Assembly (NCBI GenBank): GCA_002316385.1
Contig: DCDL01000037.1
Location: 49,173 to 66,852 of the forward strand
From: Clostridium sp. UBA1056
GTDB taxonomy: Bacteria > Bacillota > Clostridia > Clostridiales > Clostridiaceae
Reading direction: 5' to 3'
Length of the DNA stretch: 17,680 nt
Shown: piece after piece, positions 5,646 to 13,615 of the stretch
How the letters are laid out: every line of letters starts with the position of its first letter
How positions within the stretch are numbered: position 1 is the first letter of the stretch
The notes under the pieces: generated by a model
Told to the model about the DNA's origin: nothing
Databases searched by the model: none
The model's input: only the letters and a program-made list of their open reading frames with translations
Program-made: the position numbers and the translations under genes

Positions 5646-6749
5646 ATGAGTTTTTATAATACTATAGAAAGGTTTAGGAGCTTTGATTTTCAAAAATATT
5701 GGAGCAACGTACAAGCAGATGATGTATTAAAAAGTATTAATGAAAAAAGTCCCAATTATGAGGACTTGCTTAATTTATTATCCCCAGCAGCAGCAGAGGT
5801 TTTAGAAGACATGGCAGTAAAGGCAAGGGAATTATCTTTAAGACACTTTGGAAGAACTATTTTATTATACACTCCAATTTACATAGCCAACTATTGTGTT
5901 AATAAATGCTCTTATTGTGGCTATAATTTTGAAAATTCCATATGTAGAAAGAAACTAACCTCAAAGGAAATAAGATTAGAGTCAGAATCAGTGGCAAAAC
6001 AAGGATTTAAGCACATTATCCTATTAACAGGAGAAAGTCAGATTCATTCACCAACTAGCTATATAGTTGATGCTATAAAAGTAATGAAGGAATATTTTCC
6101 TTCCATAACATTAGAGGTACAACCACTAAGTGAGGAGGATTATAGAAAAGCTGTAGAGGCAGGAGCAGAGGGACTTACCGTATACCAAGAAACCTATGAT
6201 GAAAAAAATTATGATAGAGTTCATTTAGCAGGACCTAAGAAGAACTATAAATTTAGATTAGATACTCCAGAGAGAGGAGCAAGAGCAGGGATGAGAAGTA
6301 TAAGTATCGGAGCATTGCTTGGGTTAGGAGATTTTAGAAAGGATGCCTTTTTTACAGCTTTACATGGAGAATATATTAGAAAGAAATATCCCCATGTAGA
6401 AGTAACTTATTCCCCTCCAAGAATAAGACCTTGTGAGGGAGGATTAAAGGAGTTAAATCCAGTAGAAGATAAGAAAATGGTGCAAGTAATGCTAGCATAT
6501 AAAATCTTTGCACAACAAAGTGGAATAAATATTTCTACAAGAGAAGATCATTACATGAGAAAAAATTTAATTCCTTTGGGAATTACTAAAATGAGCGCAG
6601 GAGTTTCTACAGAGGTTGGAGGTCATGCACTAAAGTCTAAGGGCACATCTCAATTTTCCATAAATGATGAAGGTACAGTAGAAGAAATAAAAGAAATGAT
6701 AATAGAAGCAGGGTTTCAACCAATATTTAAGGATTGGGAAAGAATTTGA
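5646..6749 (+). CDS. thiH: 2-iminoacetate synthase ThiH (radical SAM tyrosine lyase)
   Basis: ThiH cleaves tyrosine with a 5'-deoxyadenosyl radical to p-cresol and dehydroglycine, the oxygen-independent source of the C2-N3 unit of thiazole (aerobes use ThiO instead). The CxxxCxxC cluster motif is C84, C88, C91 (YCVNKCSYCGYNF). LLTGE, LEVQPLS and SIGALLGLGD mark the other radical SAM core strands, and the C-terminal MSAGVSTEVGG segment is typical of the ThiH/HydG/NosL-type auxiliary domain. The length of 367 residues is normal. GAGGAG lies 8 nt before the start. The TGA stop overlaps the next gene's TTG. No CGN arginine codon was seen in it, the native codon pattern here. Confidence 0.96.
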   Translation: MSFYNTIERFRSFDFQKYWSNVQADDVLKSINEKSPNYEDLLNLLSPAAAEVLEDMAVKARELSLRHFGRTILLYTPIYIANYCVNKCSYCGYNFENSICRKKLTSKEIRLESESVAKQGFKHIILLTGESQIHSPTSYIVDAIKVMKEYFPSITLEVQPLSEEDYRKAVEAGAEGLTVYQETYDEKNYDRVHLAGPKKNYKFRLDTPERGARAGMRSISIGALLGLGDFRKDAFFTALHGEYIRKKYPHVEVTYSPPRIRPCEGGLKELNPVEDKKMVQVMLAYKIFAQQSGINISTREDHYMRKNLIPLGITKMSAGVSTEVGGHALKSKGTSQFSINDEGTVEEIKEMIIEAGFQPIFKDWERI

Positions 6750-7321
6750 TTTACTTAATAACAAATAGGCACTTAGTTAGTGAAGAAAAATATTTTAAAA
6801 CCCTGCAAGACGCTTCATTAGCTGGTGTAGATAGAATAGTATTAAGAGAAAAAGATTTAAATGATGAAGAATTAGAAAGACTTTATTATAAAATAAAAGC
6901 TTTAGTAAGTGATAATACTGAGATAATAATAAATTCTAATATAAAAGTTTTTAAAAAAGTAGAAGAAAAAACATTGCACTTACCATTTAAAGATTTTATG
7001 GTAATGGATAATACAAAAGAAATTGATATAGGTGTGTCTGTACACTCTGTAGAAGAAGGCATAGAAGCAAGCAAAAGAGGCTGTAGTTATATATTATCAT
7101 CTCATATATTTCCTACGAAATGTAAAGAAGGTTTAGAGCCTAAGGGAGTGGAATTTATTGGAGAATTAAAAAAGGTAGTTACTTGTCCTATCATAGCCTT
7201 AGGTGGGATTTCAACAGAAAATGCTTCAAAGGTTATAGAAGCAGGAGCTGATGGAATAGCATTAATGTCTACATTTTTTTATTGTGAAGATGTATATGAC
7301 CTAGTTAGAAATTTAAAATAG
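6746..7321 (+). CDS. tenI: TenI-like thiazole tautomerase (ThiE superfamily)
   Basis: The 191-residue TIM-barrel protein belongs to the ThiE/TenI family. It resembles TenI more than thiamine phosphate synthase: the segment IGVSVHSVEEG...YILSSHIFPTK has His (H120 from this start) where TenI has its catalytic His and ThiE has a GP-x-(F/Y)PT motif. The ThiE substrate elements INDR and GVHLGQ-D are replaced by INSNIKVF and LHLPFKDF. TenI aromatises the ThiG product to the thiazole carboxylate phosphate, which suits the end of a ThiSFGH operon. ALGGIS and GADGIALMS form the phosphate site. TTG 6746 overlaps the thiH TGA (TTGA); an in-frame TTG at 6734 is the alternative. ThiE activity cannot be excluded from sequence alone. 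Confidence 0.85.
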   Translation: MIYLITNRHLVSEEKYFKTLQDASLAGVDRIVLREKDLNDEELERLYYKIKALVSDNTEIIINSNIKVFKKVEEKTLHLPFKDFMVMDNTKEIDIGVSVHSVEEGIEASKRGCSYILSSHIFPTKCKEGLEPKGVEFIGELKKVVTCPIIALGGISTENASKVIEAGADGIALMSTFFYCEDVYDLVRNLK

Positions 7322-7607
7322 CATTCCATTAAACTCTAATATATAGAGTAACATTTTAAAAATTTTAAATGCTAAATATTTAAATATTTTCACATATAAC
7401 ATTTTAAAATGTTAAATATTTAAATAGTTTTATATATAATATTTTAAAGTGGCTATTAGTAAAAGAAATAAATAATAACTAAAAGATTAATGAGTATTAT
7501 AATACCTTATTGGAAATATTATTTGTGTAGGAAAAATATTTAATAGATTTTTCAAAATGGTTATGTGAAATGTAAGAACATATAAATCCTTACTATAAAA
7601 ATAATAC
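7322..7607 (+). promoter_or_regulatory. AT-rich intergenic region upstream of heme oxygenase gene
   Basis: No gene is visible. Two imperfect tandem copies of a unit of about 40-48 bp (7350-7397 and 7398-7437, starting AACATTTTAAAA and containing AAATATTTAAATA) are followed by a fragment of a third. They include perfect 16-bp palindromes at 7374-7389 and 7398-7413. A perfect palindrome GTATTATAATAC lies at 7494-7505 and could be an operator. I cannot pick a convincing -35/-10 pair or a clear terminator for the thi operon. Confidence 0.4.
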
Positions 7608-7620
7608 GGAGGCAATATAA

Positions 7621-8250
7621 ATGGAATTCATGATGAGTATAAGAGAAAAAACTTCGTTACTGCATAGCGCTGCAGAGCATAGTGGTTATATAAAGAGGAT
7701 TGTTGATGGTAATGCATCAGTAGAGGGATATGCTGAATATTTATTTAATCTTCAATCTATGTATAGAGCAATTGAGGATACTCTAGAAAATAATATTAAC
7801 AATCCTGTTGTTAAGGATTTTGTAACAAAAGAACTATATCGTTCAGAGTTGATTTTAAAAGATTTAGAGTTTTTATTAGGAGATAAATTACCTGCAATGA
7901 AGTTATTAGCATCTACTAAGGCTTGTATTTCTAGAATACTAGAGATATCAGAGGGAAAACCAGAGCTAATAATAGCTTATGCATATACTAGATTCCTTGC
8001 AGATTTATTTGGAGGAAGAACCTTCCCAGCTTTATTAAGTAAAAATTATAACATTGGACCTGAGGGATTAAATTATTATAAATATGATAATCTTGAAGAT
8101 ATAAAGGGATATGTAATGAGTTATCATAATAAATTAGTTTCTCTAGATTTCTCTGATGAAATGAGAATTGAATTTGTAAATGAGGTAAGCAATGCTTATA
8201 TATATAACTTAGCTATCTCTAATGAGTTAGAAGCAAAATTAAATTTATAA
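7621..8250 (+). CDS. Heme oxygenase, HO-1 fold
   Basis: The 209-residue protein matches the canonical heme oxygenase family along its whole length. REKTSLLHSAAEHSGY (residues 8-23) carries the proximal haem ligand H15, and AYTRFLADLFGGR (121-133) is the distal helix, corresponding to AYTRYLGDLSGGQ of human HO-1. The catalytic Asp (D128) and the GG (131-132) are kept, but the glycine equivalent to HO-1 G139 is A127. Canonical activity opens haem to biliverdin, iron and CO using O2, so in an anaerobe the role may be haem iron release, haem detoxification or oxygen defence. The start is ATG 8 nt after GGAGG. The gene stands alone, with no haem transporter or reductase beside it, and ends at its own terminator. 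Confidence 0.9.
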   Translation: MEFMMSIREKTSLLHSAAEHSGYIKRIVDGNASVEGYAEYLFNLQSMYRAIEDTLENNINNPVVKDFVTKELYRSELILKDLEFLLGDKLPAMKLLASTKACISRILEISEGKPELIIAYAYTRFLADLFGGRTFPALLSKNYNIGPEGLNYYKYDNLEDIKGYVMSYHNKLVSLDFSDEMRIEFVNEVSNAYIYNLAISNELEAKLNL

Positions 8251-8261
8251 AATATATTAGT

Positions 8262-8305
8262 AAAAAAGGGGGTTTAGCAAGATATTTTGAGAAAGCCCCT
8301 TTTTT
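8262..8305. terminator. Bidirectional terminator between heme oxygenase and araC-type genes
   Basis: AAAAAAGGGG (8262-8271) pairs with CCCCTTTTTT (8296-8305), extended by TTT/AAA and an inner CAAGA/TTTTG pairing. T6 follows on both strands, so it serves both convergent genes. The start of a near-identical hairpin occurs at the right edge (17658-17680), showing this is a repeated terminator type. Confidence 0.9.
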
Positions 8306-8333
8306 ATTTATTATAAATTAATTTAATACATAA

Positions 8334-9206
8334 TCACATTTTATTACTCTGACTGGATCCTAATTTCCACACATACCTATTTCTATATGCTGTCGGGGTA
8401 ATACCATAATGACGCTTAAAATGTTTATAAAAGGCTGGGGTGTCTTTAAATCCACAGGAATATGATACTTCTGTGATGCTGATATTAGAACTTTCCAATA
8501 GTTTACATGCTACATGAAGACGAAACTGAATTAAATATTGCTGTGGTGAGACATTATATACCTTCATAAAGATTTTATAAAGATATGTTCTGTCTATGCC
8601 AATATTTTTTGCTATATCTTCAATTTTAATATCATAGTTGTAATTGAGCCTTATAAATTCTATTGCTCTATCGGAATAACTCTTGTCATAAGCTTTCGTC
8701 TGTTCTTTTTTTCCTTGCTGCATTTTAGAAAATACTAGATACAAATGTCCCATTACATCATATTCATTAAATCGAGCGCTTTCAAATAGTTGAACAAGCT
8801 TCATCAATTCCTGTTTAACAATGCCATCACAATTATCTGTAAAAATAGGATTTTCTACTGAAAGATTACAATGGTTTAAAATACTTTTTACTTCATAACC
8901 ATCAAATGCAACCCAGCAATAATCCCAAGGCTCTTCATCATCAGCAATATAGTAGGTGGATTCACCTGGAAAAATCAGAAATCCTTGCTTTTCGGTAAGA
9001 CAATAACAACGATCACCAGCATAAAATTTTCCCTTCCCTCTCAAGATATAATGAAAGTGATAGTGAGGGCGAATGGCTGGGCCAAAACGGTGATCAGGAC
9101 GACAGTTTTCCCATCCGCACAAAAATAAGGTTAGTGAACTGTTAACATATAAAGGGCCATTGACCATATATTCTGTATATTCTGGATATTCGATAGAATT
9201 TACCAT
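8334..9206 (-). CDS. AraC-family transcriptional regulator of the mel operon
   Basis: The 290-residue protein has an N-terminal cupin sugar-sensing domain (about 15-105; RPHYHFHYILRGKGKFY and LIFPGESTYYI are typical) and a C-terminal pair of helix-turn-helices (about 178-285), ending with the family hallmark SYSCGFKDTPAFYKHFKRHYGITPTAYR. This resembles MsmR/RafR-type activators of alpha-galactoside genes. It is divergent from melA, its probable target. The start is ATG 8 nt after AAAGGA. Seven of its 13 arginines are encoded by CGN, unlike the neighbouring thi genes, suggesting acquisition with melA. The effector (melibiose, raffinose or galactose) is inference. Confidence 0.92.
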   Translation of the reverse strand: MVNSIEYPEYTEYMVNGPLYVNSSLTLFLCGWENCRPDHRFGPAIRPHYHFHYILRGKGKFYAGDRCYCLTEKQGFLIFPGESTYYIADDEEPWDYCWVAFDGYEVKSILNHCNLSVENPIFTDNCDGIVKQELMKLVQLFESARFNEYDVMGHLYLVFSKMQQGKKEQTKAYDKSYSDRAIEFIRLNYNYDIKIEDIAKNIGIDRTYLYKIFMKVYNVSPQQYLIQFRLHVACKLLESSNISITEVSYSCGFKDTPAFYKHFKRHYGITPTAYRNRYVWKLGSSQSNKM

Positions 9207-9221
9207 AAAACAAATCCTTTC

Positions 9222-9273
9222 AAAATATATTCATATATATAAAATATATTCATATTTTTAAAATATATTATAT
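9222..9273. repeat. Three 19-bp tandem iterons upstream of the araC-type gene
   Basis: AAAATATATTCATAT occurs exactly at 9222-9236 and 9241-9255, and AAAATATATT again at 9260-9269, all at a 19-bp period. They lie between the predicted start of the araC-type transcript and its ribosome binding site. AraC proteins commonly bind direct repeats of about this spacing, so these are candidate autoregulatory operators. The region is very AT-rich, so chance similarity is possible. Confidence 0.55.
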
Positions 9274-9275
9274 TT

Positions 9276-9303
9276 ATAATAGCATAAATATAAAAAAATT
9301 CAA
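9276..9303 (-). promoter_or_regulatory. Promoter of the araC-type gene
   Basis: On the minus strand TTGAAT (9303-9298) is followed after 16 nt by TATTAT (9281-9276), with TGC just before it as an extended -10. Transcription would start near 9270 and run through the iterons. Confidence 0.5.
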
Positions 9304-9318
9304 CATAATGACAATTAC

Positions 9319-9353
9319 TTGAAACAAATCTTAATAGTATTATTTTCTATAAG
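9319..9353 (+). promoter_or_regulatory. Probable activator-dependent promoter of melA
   Basis: TATAAG (9348-9353) is a good -10, but the position 17 nt upstream reads CAAATC, a poor -35. TTGAAA (9319-9324) lies too far upstream to pair with it. A weak -35 fits a promoter that needs the divergent AraC protein; this is inference. Confidence 0.35.
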
Positions 9354-9407
9354 AATTAAAATAGATATATAGTGAATAATTGCAACAATAGAAAGGTGGA
9401 TATTATT

Positions 9408-10730
9408 ATGCTTAAGATTACATTTATGGGTGCAGGGAGTACTATATTTGCTAGAAATGTTATAGGTGATTGTATGTGCACTCCTACTTTGAGAGACTGT
9501 GAAGTGGCATTATATGATATTGATAAGAGACGACTAGAAGAATCAGAAATTATTTTAAAGGCGATCAATCATAATGTCAATGAAGACCGTTCTATTATTA
9601 AAACATATTTGGGAGTAGAAAATCGAAAGGAAGCACTCAGAGATGCTAACTTTGTAGTTAATGCTATTCAAGTAGGTTTTTATGACCCATGCACTATTAT
9701 CGATTTTGAGATTCCTAAGAAATATGGTCTTCGCCAAACTATTGCAGATACCTTAGGAATTGGTGGAATTATGAGAGGTTTACGTACTATTCCTGTTATG
9801 AGGGACTTTGCAAGAGATATGGAAGAAGTATGTCCAAATGCATGGCTTTTAAATTATACAAACCCTATGGCAATACTTACAGGATATATGCAAAGATACA
9901 CTAAGATTAAAACAGTTGGTTTATGTCACAGTGTACAAGTATGCTCTCATTATTTATTGAAAAATTTAGGAATGGAAGAAAAGCTTGAGGGAAGAAAGGA
10001 ACTTATAGCTGGGATCAACCATATGGCATGGCTTCTTGAAGTATATGATAAAGAAGGAAATGATTTATATCCGGAGATTAGAAAAAGAGCTACTGAAAAA
10101 AATGCCAATGAAAAACATGATGACATGGTTCGCTATGAGTATATAAAGCATTTAGGGTATTACTGTACAGAATCCAGTGAGCACAATGCAGAATACAATC
10201 CTTTATTTATTAAAAGTAAGTCCCCAGAATTAATTGATAAATTTAATATTCCATTAGATGAATATCCTAGACGTTGTATAGATCAAATTCAAGGTTGGGA
10301 AAAGGAAAAAGAAAATATTTTAAATAATGGAAAGATAACTCATAAGAGATCTTCCGAATACGCATCTTATATTATGGAAGCAATAGTTACCAATAAACCT
10401 TGTAAAATTGGAGGAAATGTACTTAATACTGGATTAATTGAGAACCTGCCTTCTGAAGCTTGTGTTGAGGTTCCGTGCCTAGTAGATGCAATGGGTATCA
10501 CTCCATGCCATATTGGTAAGCTGCCTCCACAGCTTGCTGCTATGAATATGACTAATATTAACACTCAATTACTAACTATCGAAGCCGCAATAACTCAGAG
10601 ACGAGAGCAGATTTATCAAGCTGCAATGCTTGATCCACATACCGCTGCCGAGCTTTCCGTTGATGATATCGTGGCAATGTGTGATGAATTAATAGAGGCT
10701 CACGGAGAATATATGACTATAAAAATGTAA
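9408..10730 (+). CDS. melA: Alpha-galactosidase MelA, glycoside hydrolase family 4
   Basis: The 440-residue protein matches bacterial MelA throughout. GH4 enzymes use NAD+ and a divalent metal and cleave by oxidation at C3 and elimination. Visible are the Rossmann loop ITFMGAGSTIF (4-14), DIDKRRLEES for the NAD ribose, IADTLGIGGIMRGLRTIP, NYTNPMA (149-155), the metal-binding Cys in GLCHSVQ (C173) and the His in GINHMAW (H205). The E. coli MelA-like segments TESSEHNAEYNP and NLPSEACVEVPCLVDA set it apart from alpha-glucosidase or 6-phospho-glycosidase members. The start is ATG 9408, 8 nt after AAAGGTGG; an upstream GTG adds 12 non-conserved residues. Eight of 22 arginines are CGN. It begins the operon with the transporter 20 bp downstream. 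Confidence 0.94.
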   Translation: MLKITFMGAGSTIFARNVIGDCMCTPTLRDCEVALYDIDKRRLEESEIILKAINHNVNEDRSIIKTYLGVENRKEALRDANFVVNAIQVGFYDPCTIIDFEIPKKYGLRQTIADTLGIGGIMRGLRTIPVMRDFARDMEEVCPNAWLLNYTNPMAILTGYMQRYTKIKTVGLCHSVQVCSHYLLKNLGMEEKLEGRKELIAGINHMAWLLEVYDKEGNDLYPEIRKRATEKNANEKHDDMVRYEYIKHLGYYCTESSEHNAEYNPLFIKSKSPELIDKFNIPLDEYPRRCIDQIQGWEKEKENILNNGKITHKRSSEYASYIMEAIVTNKPCKIGGNVLNTGLIENLPSEACVEVPCLVDAMGITPCHIGKLPPQLAAMNMTNINTQLLTIEAAITQRREQIYQAAMLDPHTAAELSVDDIVAMCDELIEAHGEYMTIKM

Positions 10731-10749
10731 GAAGTAAGGAGGTATATTT

Positions 10750-12495
10750 ATGAACAAATGGGTCAAATTAGTTGTTACAAGTGCATTATCATGTATGATA
10801 TTAGCGGGATGTTCAAGTAAGCCATCTACTGATAAAAATGAGACAAATAATGGTGGAACAAAAACAGAAGGGGTAGCAAATCCAGCTAAAGCTAGAAATA
10901 CCAAAGATAATTTAGTTATTGGAGATAATACAAGTCAAATGAAAGGCCAATTTTTACCTATATTCCAAGATACTGCAGCAGATGGAAGTCCGATGGCATT
11001 GATGTTTAGAGGATTATTAATATCTAACGAAGATGGTAAATATGTACCAGATGTCGCGGAATCTATGGAAATATCAGAAGATAAATTAACCTATACATTT
11101 AAACTTAGAGATGATGTTAAATTTCATGATGGAACACCAGTAAAAGCAGAGGATGTTGAATTTACTTTCTTAGCGTCAGCAGATCCAAGCTATGATGGAT
11201 GGCATAACGATGCTGTTTTACAAACAGTTGGTTATGAGGAATACAATGGAGATAAAGATAATAAAGTTACTAAGATGGAAGGTATTAAGGTAATTGATGA
11301 AAAAACAATTAGTTTTACCTTTAAAGAAGTTTTAAGAAATATTGATGAGTTTTTAGCTTTAGGTATTATGCCTAAACATGTTTATGATAAAGGAAAAGGT
11401 AATCTTGCAGAAACAAGAAAAATCATGGATGAAGGTAAATTTGTAGGAAATGGACCATACAAATTCGCTAAATATGAACCAAAACAATTTGTAGAGTTTG
11501 ATGCTAATAAAGATTTCTATTTAGGTGCACCAAAAATATCAAAATTAATAATAAAGAATGTACCTAGAGAATCTTGTGCATCAGAATTAAATGTAGGGGA
11601 AGTAGATGTATACCCTGGCTACCCAACTAAGCAAGATGACATTGCTTTAATCCAAGATAAAGACTTTCTAGATATTGAAAAATTCGAAGGAACTGGATTT
11701 AGTTATGTAGGATTCAACCTTGAAAATCCTAAATTTAAGGATAAAGAGGTAAGGCAAGCCCTAAATTATGCCCTTGATAAGGAAGCTTTTGTAAAGTCAT
11801 ATTTCAATGAATATGCAACTGTAGCAACTAATCCATATCCAACAGGTTCATGGGCAAGCACAAAGGAATTATTAGCTAAACTTAATAAATATGAATATAG
11901 CCCAGAAAAAGCAAATGAAATGTTGGATAAAGCTGGTTGGAAAAGAGGTGCTGATGGAATCCGTGAAAAGGATGGAGTTAAATTAGAAATAACTCACCTA
12001 TCATATACTGAAAGTAAATATGTTGAAACATTACTTCCTATATTAAAGTCAAACTGGGAAGCCATTGGAGCAAAGGTAGAGACTCAGTTAATGGAGTTTG
12101 GAGTATTATCAGACACAGTTGGGAAAGCATTAGATGGAAATGGTAAGCCATCCTTTGATACATTTAATATGGGATGGAAAATTGGTGGATTCGATCCAAA
12201 CGGAGTTAATTGGGTATTTAGATCAGAGTTTGCAGTAGATGATGGTAGTAATAAAACTAGATATGTAAATCCAGAAGTAGATAAATTATTTGATAAAGGA
12301 TTAAAAGAGTTTGATGAGAAAAAACTTCAAGAGATATATGGAGAGATAGCTATTATATTAAATGAAGATTGTCCAGTTATATTTACTGATTGTGCATCTA
12401 CTATAGATGTAATTAATAAACGTGTTAAAAATTGGGATGCATCAGCTACAGTAAGTTGGACTACTATAATTCATAAAGTTGAAATAGCAGAATAG
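10750..12495 (+). CDS. Family 5 substrate-binding lipoprotein, probable alpha-galactoside binder
   Basis: The 581-residue protein starts with a lipoprotein signal peptide (about 1-20) and lipobox LAGC with C21 as the lipidated residue, then a Ser/Thr/Asn-rich linker. The mature part is an SBP family 5 (OppA/DppA) fold: VPDVAESMEISEDKLTYTF, LRDDVKFHDGTPVKAEDV and QALNYALDKEA are family signatures. By sequence it would be called peptide-binding. Between melA and matching permeases it more likely binds alpha-galactosides, as AgpA does in Sinorhizobium meliloti, which is an Opp-type protein beside melA. AAGGAGG lies 7 nt before the ATG. Only 2 of 12 arginines are CGN, unlike melA. A peptide substrate remains possible. 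Confidence 0.85.
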   Translation: MNKWVKLVVTSALSCMILAGCSSKPSTDKNETNNGGTKTEGVANPAKARNTKDNLVIGDNTSQMKGQFLPIFQDTAADGSPMALMFRGLLISNEDGKYVPDVAESMEISEDKLTYTFKLRDDVKFHDGTPVKAEDVEFTFLASADPSYDGWHNDAVLQTVGYEEYNGDKDNKVTKMEGIKVIDEKTISFTFKEVLRNIDEFLALGIMPKHVYDKGKGNLAETRKIMDEGKFVGNGPYKFAKYEPKQFVEFDANKDFYLGAPKISKLIIKNVPRESCASELNVGEVDVYPGYPTKQDDIALIQDKDFLDIEKFEGTGFSYVGFNLENPKFKDKEVRQALNYALDKEAFVKSYFNEYATVATNPYPTGSWASTKELLAKLNKYEYSPEKANEMLDKAGWKRGADGIREKDGVKLEITHLSYTESKYVETLLPILKSNWEAIGAKVETQLMEFGVLSDTVGKALDGNGKPSFDTFNMGWKIGGFDPNGVNWVFRSEFAVDDGSNKTRYVNPEVDKLFDKGLKEFDEKKLQEIYGEIAIILNEDCPVIFTDCASTIDVINKRVKNWDASATVSWTTIIHKVEIAE

Positions 12496-12568
12496 GTAAA
12501 AGTCTTATTATAGCTTTATGGTTATAACACTAGAGTGGACAGATAGAACAAGAAGTATAAAATATTAC

Positions 12569-12601
12569 AAAGAGAATGTCTATAACCCAGGCATTCTCTT
12601 T
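12569..12601 (+). other. Hairpin between binding protein and permease genes
   Basis: AAAGAGAATG (12569-12578) and CATTCTCTTT (12592-12601) form a perfect 10-bp stem with a 13-nt loop. The tail is ATAAAAATTT, not a clean T run, so read-through is expected. Such hairpins after binding-protein genes commonly protect or limit transcripts so that more binding protein than permease is made. Confidence 0.6.
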
Positions 12602-12645
12602 ATAAAAATTTGAAATTTATTAATATGAATGAAGGAGTGAGTGAT

Positions 12646-13605
12646 TTGCTAAAATACATAGCCAAAAGGCTTCTCCAGATGATTCCAGTACTAATAATAA
12701 TCTCAATTATTATGTTTGGAGTTATAAAGCTTACACCAGGGGATGGAATTGGATATACAAATCCTAGAGCAACAGCAGAAGAAAAGCAGGCAGAAAGAGA
12801 ACGTTTAGGTTATGATAAACCAATACACACTCAATATGCTATGTGGGTACAAAGAGTAATTAAAGGTGATTTTGGATTATCTTCAACATATAAACAGCCT
12901 GTTGGAGAGATAATGTGGCCATATATTAAAAATAGCTTAATTTTAAATCTAGTTGTTTTTTTCCTTACATTCTTAGCAGCTATTCCAATAGGAATCTATA
13001 CGGCGGTGAAGAAGGATGGATTAGCCGATAAGATAACCACTGTTTTATGCTATGCAGGAATTTCATTTCCAACATTCTTTATTGGGCTTGTTCTGATTAG
13101 TATATTTGGTGTTCACCTTAAGATATTGCCTATATCGGGTATGGTAAGTCCTGGTGCAAATTATACTGGGGTTAGTCATGTATTAGATATTGCTAAACAT
13201 ATGGTTCTACCAGCACTAGTTTTAGTTATTGTATCAATGCCTAGTCTTATTAGATATGTAAGAATGAGTATGTTAAACTCCATTAATGAAGATTATGTTA
13301 GAACAGCTAGAGCAAAAGGGGTAAAGGAAAGAGCAGTAATATATAGCCATGCTTTTAGAAATGCACTTATAAATGTTGTTACTTTAGTTGGATGGCAAAT
13401 ACCAGCTTTATTTGGTGGAGCTGTATTTTTAGAGACTGTTTTTAACTGGCCAGGAATTGGGAGGGTACTTATGGATTCAATTAATGCTAGAGATTACAAC
13501 CTAATGCTGGCATTAATGTTAATGTTCACCTTCTTATCCTTGCTTGGTAATTTGTTTGCTGACATTGGCTATGCATTAGTAGATCCACGAGTTAAGGTTG
13601 AATAG
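12646..13605 (+). CDS. Opp/Dpp-type ABC transporter permease, DppB-like
   Basis: The 319-residue integral membrane protein has the DppB/OppB layout: an N-terminal anchor helix (about 8-27, LQMIPVLIIISIIMF), an external loop with GYDKPIHTQY and GDFGLS, then five further membrane segments. The ATPase-coupling EAA loop is YVRTARAKGVKERAVIYSHAFRNALIN, and LFGGAVFLETVFNWPGIGRVL is a DppB signature. It forms half of the channel with the next gene's product. The start is TTG 12646, 8 nt after AAGGAG; an upstream in-frame TTG at 12610 precedes that site. It ends 10 bp before the next start. Cargo is inferred to be alpha-galactosides from the operon. Confidence 0.92.
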   Translation: MLKYIAKRLLQMIPVLIIISIIMFGVIKLTPGDGIGYTNPRATAEEKQAERERLGYDKPIHTQYAMWVQRVIKGDFGLSSTYKQPVGEIMWPYIKNSLILNLVVFFLTFLAAIPIGIYTAVKKDGLADKITTVLCYAGISFPTFFIGLVLISIFGVHLKILPISGMVSPGANYTGVSHVLDIAKHMVLPALVLVIVSMPSLIRYVRMSMLNSINEDYVRTARAKGVKERAVIYSHAFRNALINVVTLVGWQIPALFGGAVFLETVFNWPGIGRVLMDSINARDYNLMLALMLMFTFLSLLGNLFADIGYALVDPRVKVE

Positions 13606-13615
13606 GAGGGGGAAT

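Noticed and set aside
7350..7440. Repeats considered as a CRISPR remnant
   Set aside because: The units are adjacent and degenerate with no unique spacers and no cas genes.
9222..9273. Iterons considered as a replication origin
   Set aside because: There is no replication gene nearby; the position in the leader of a regulator fits operators better.
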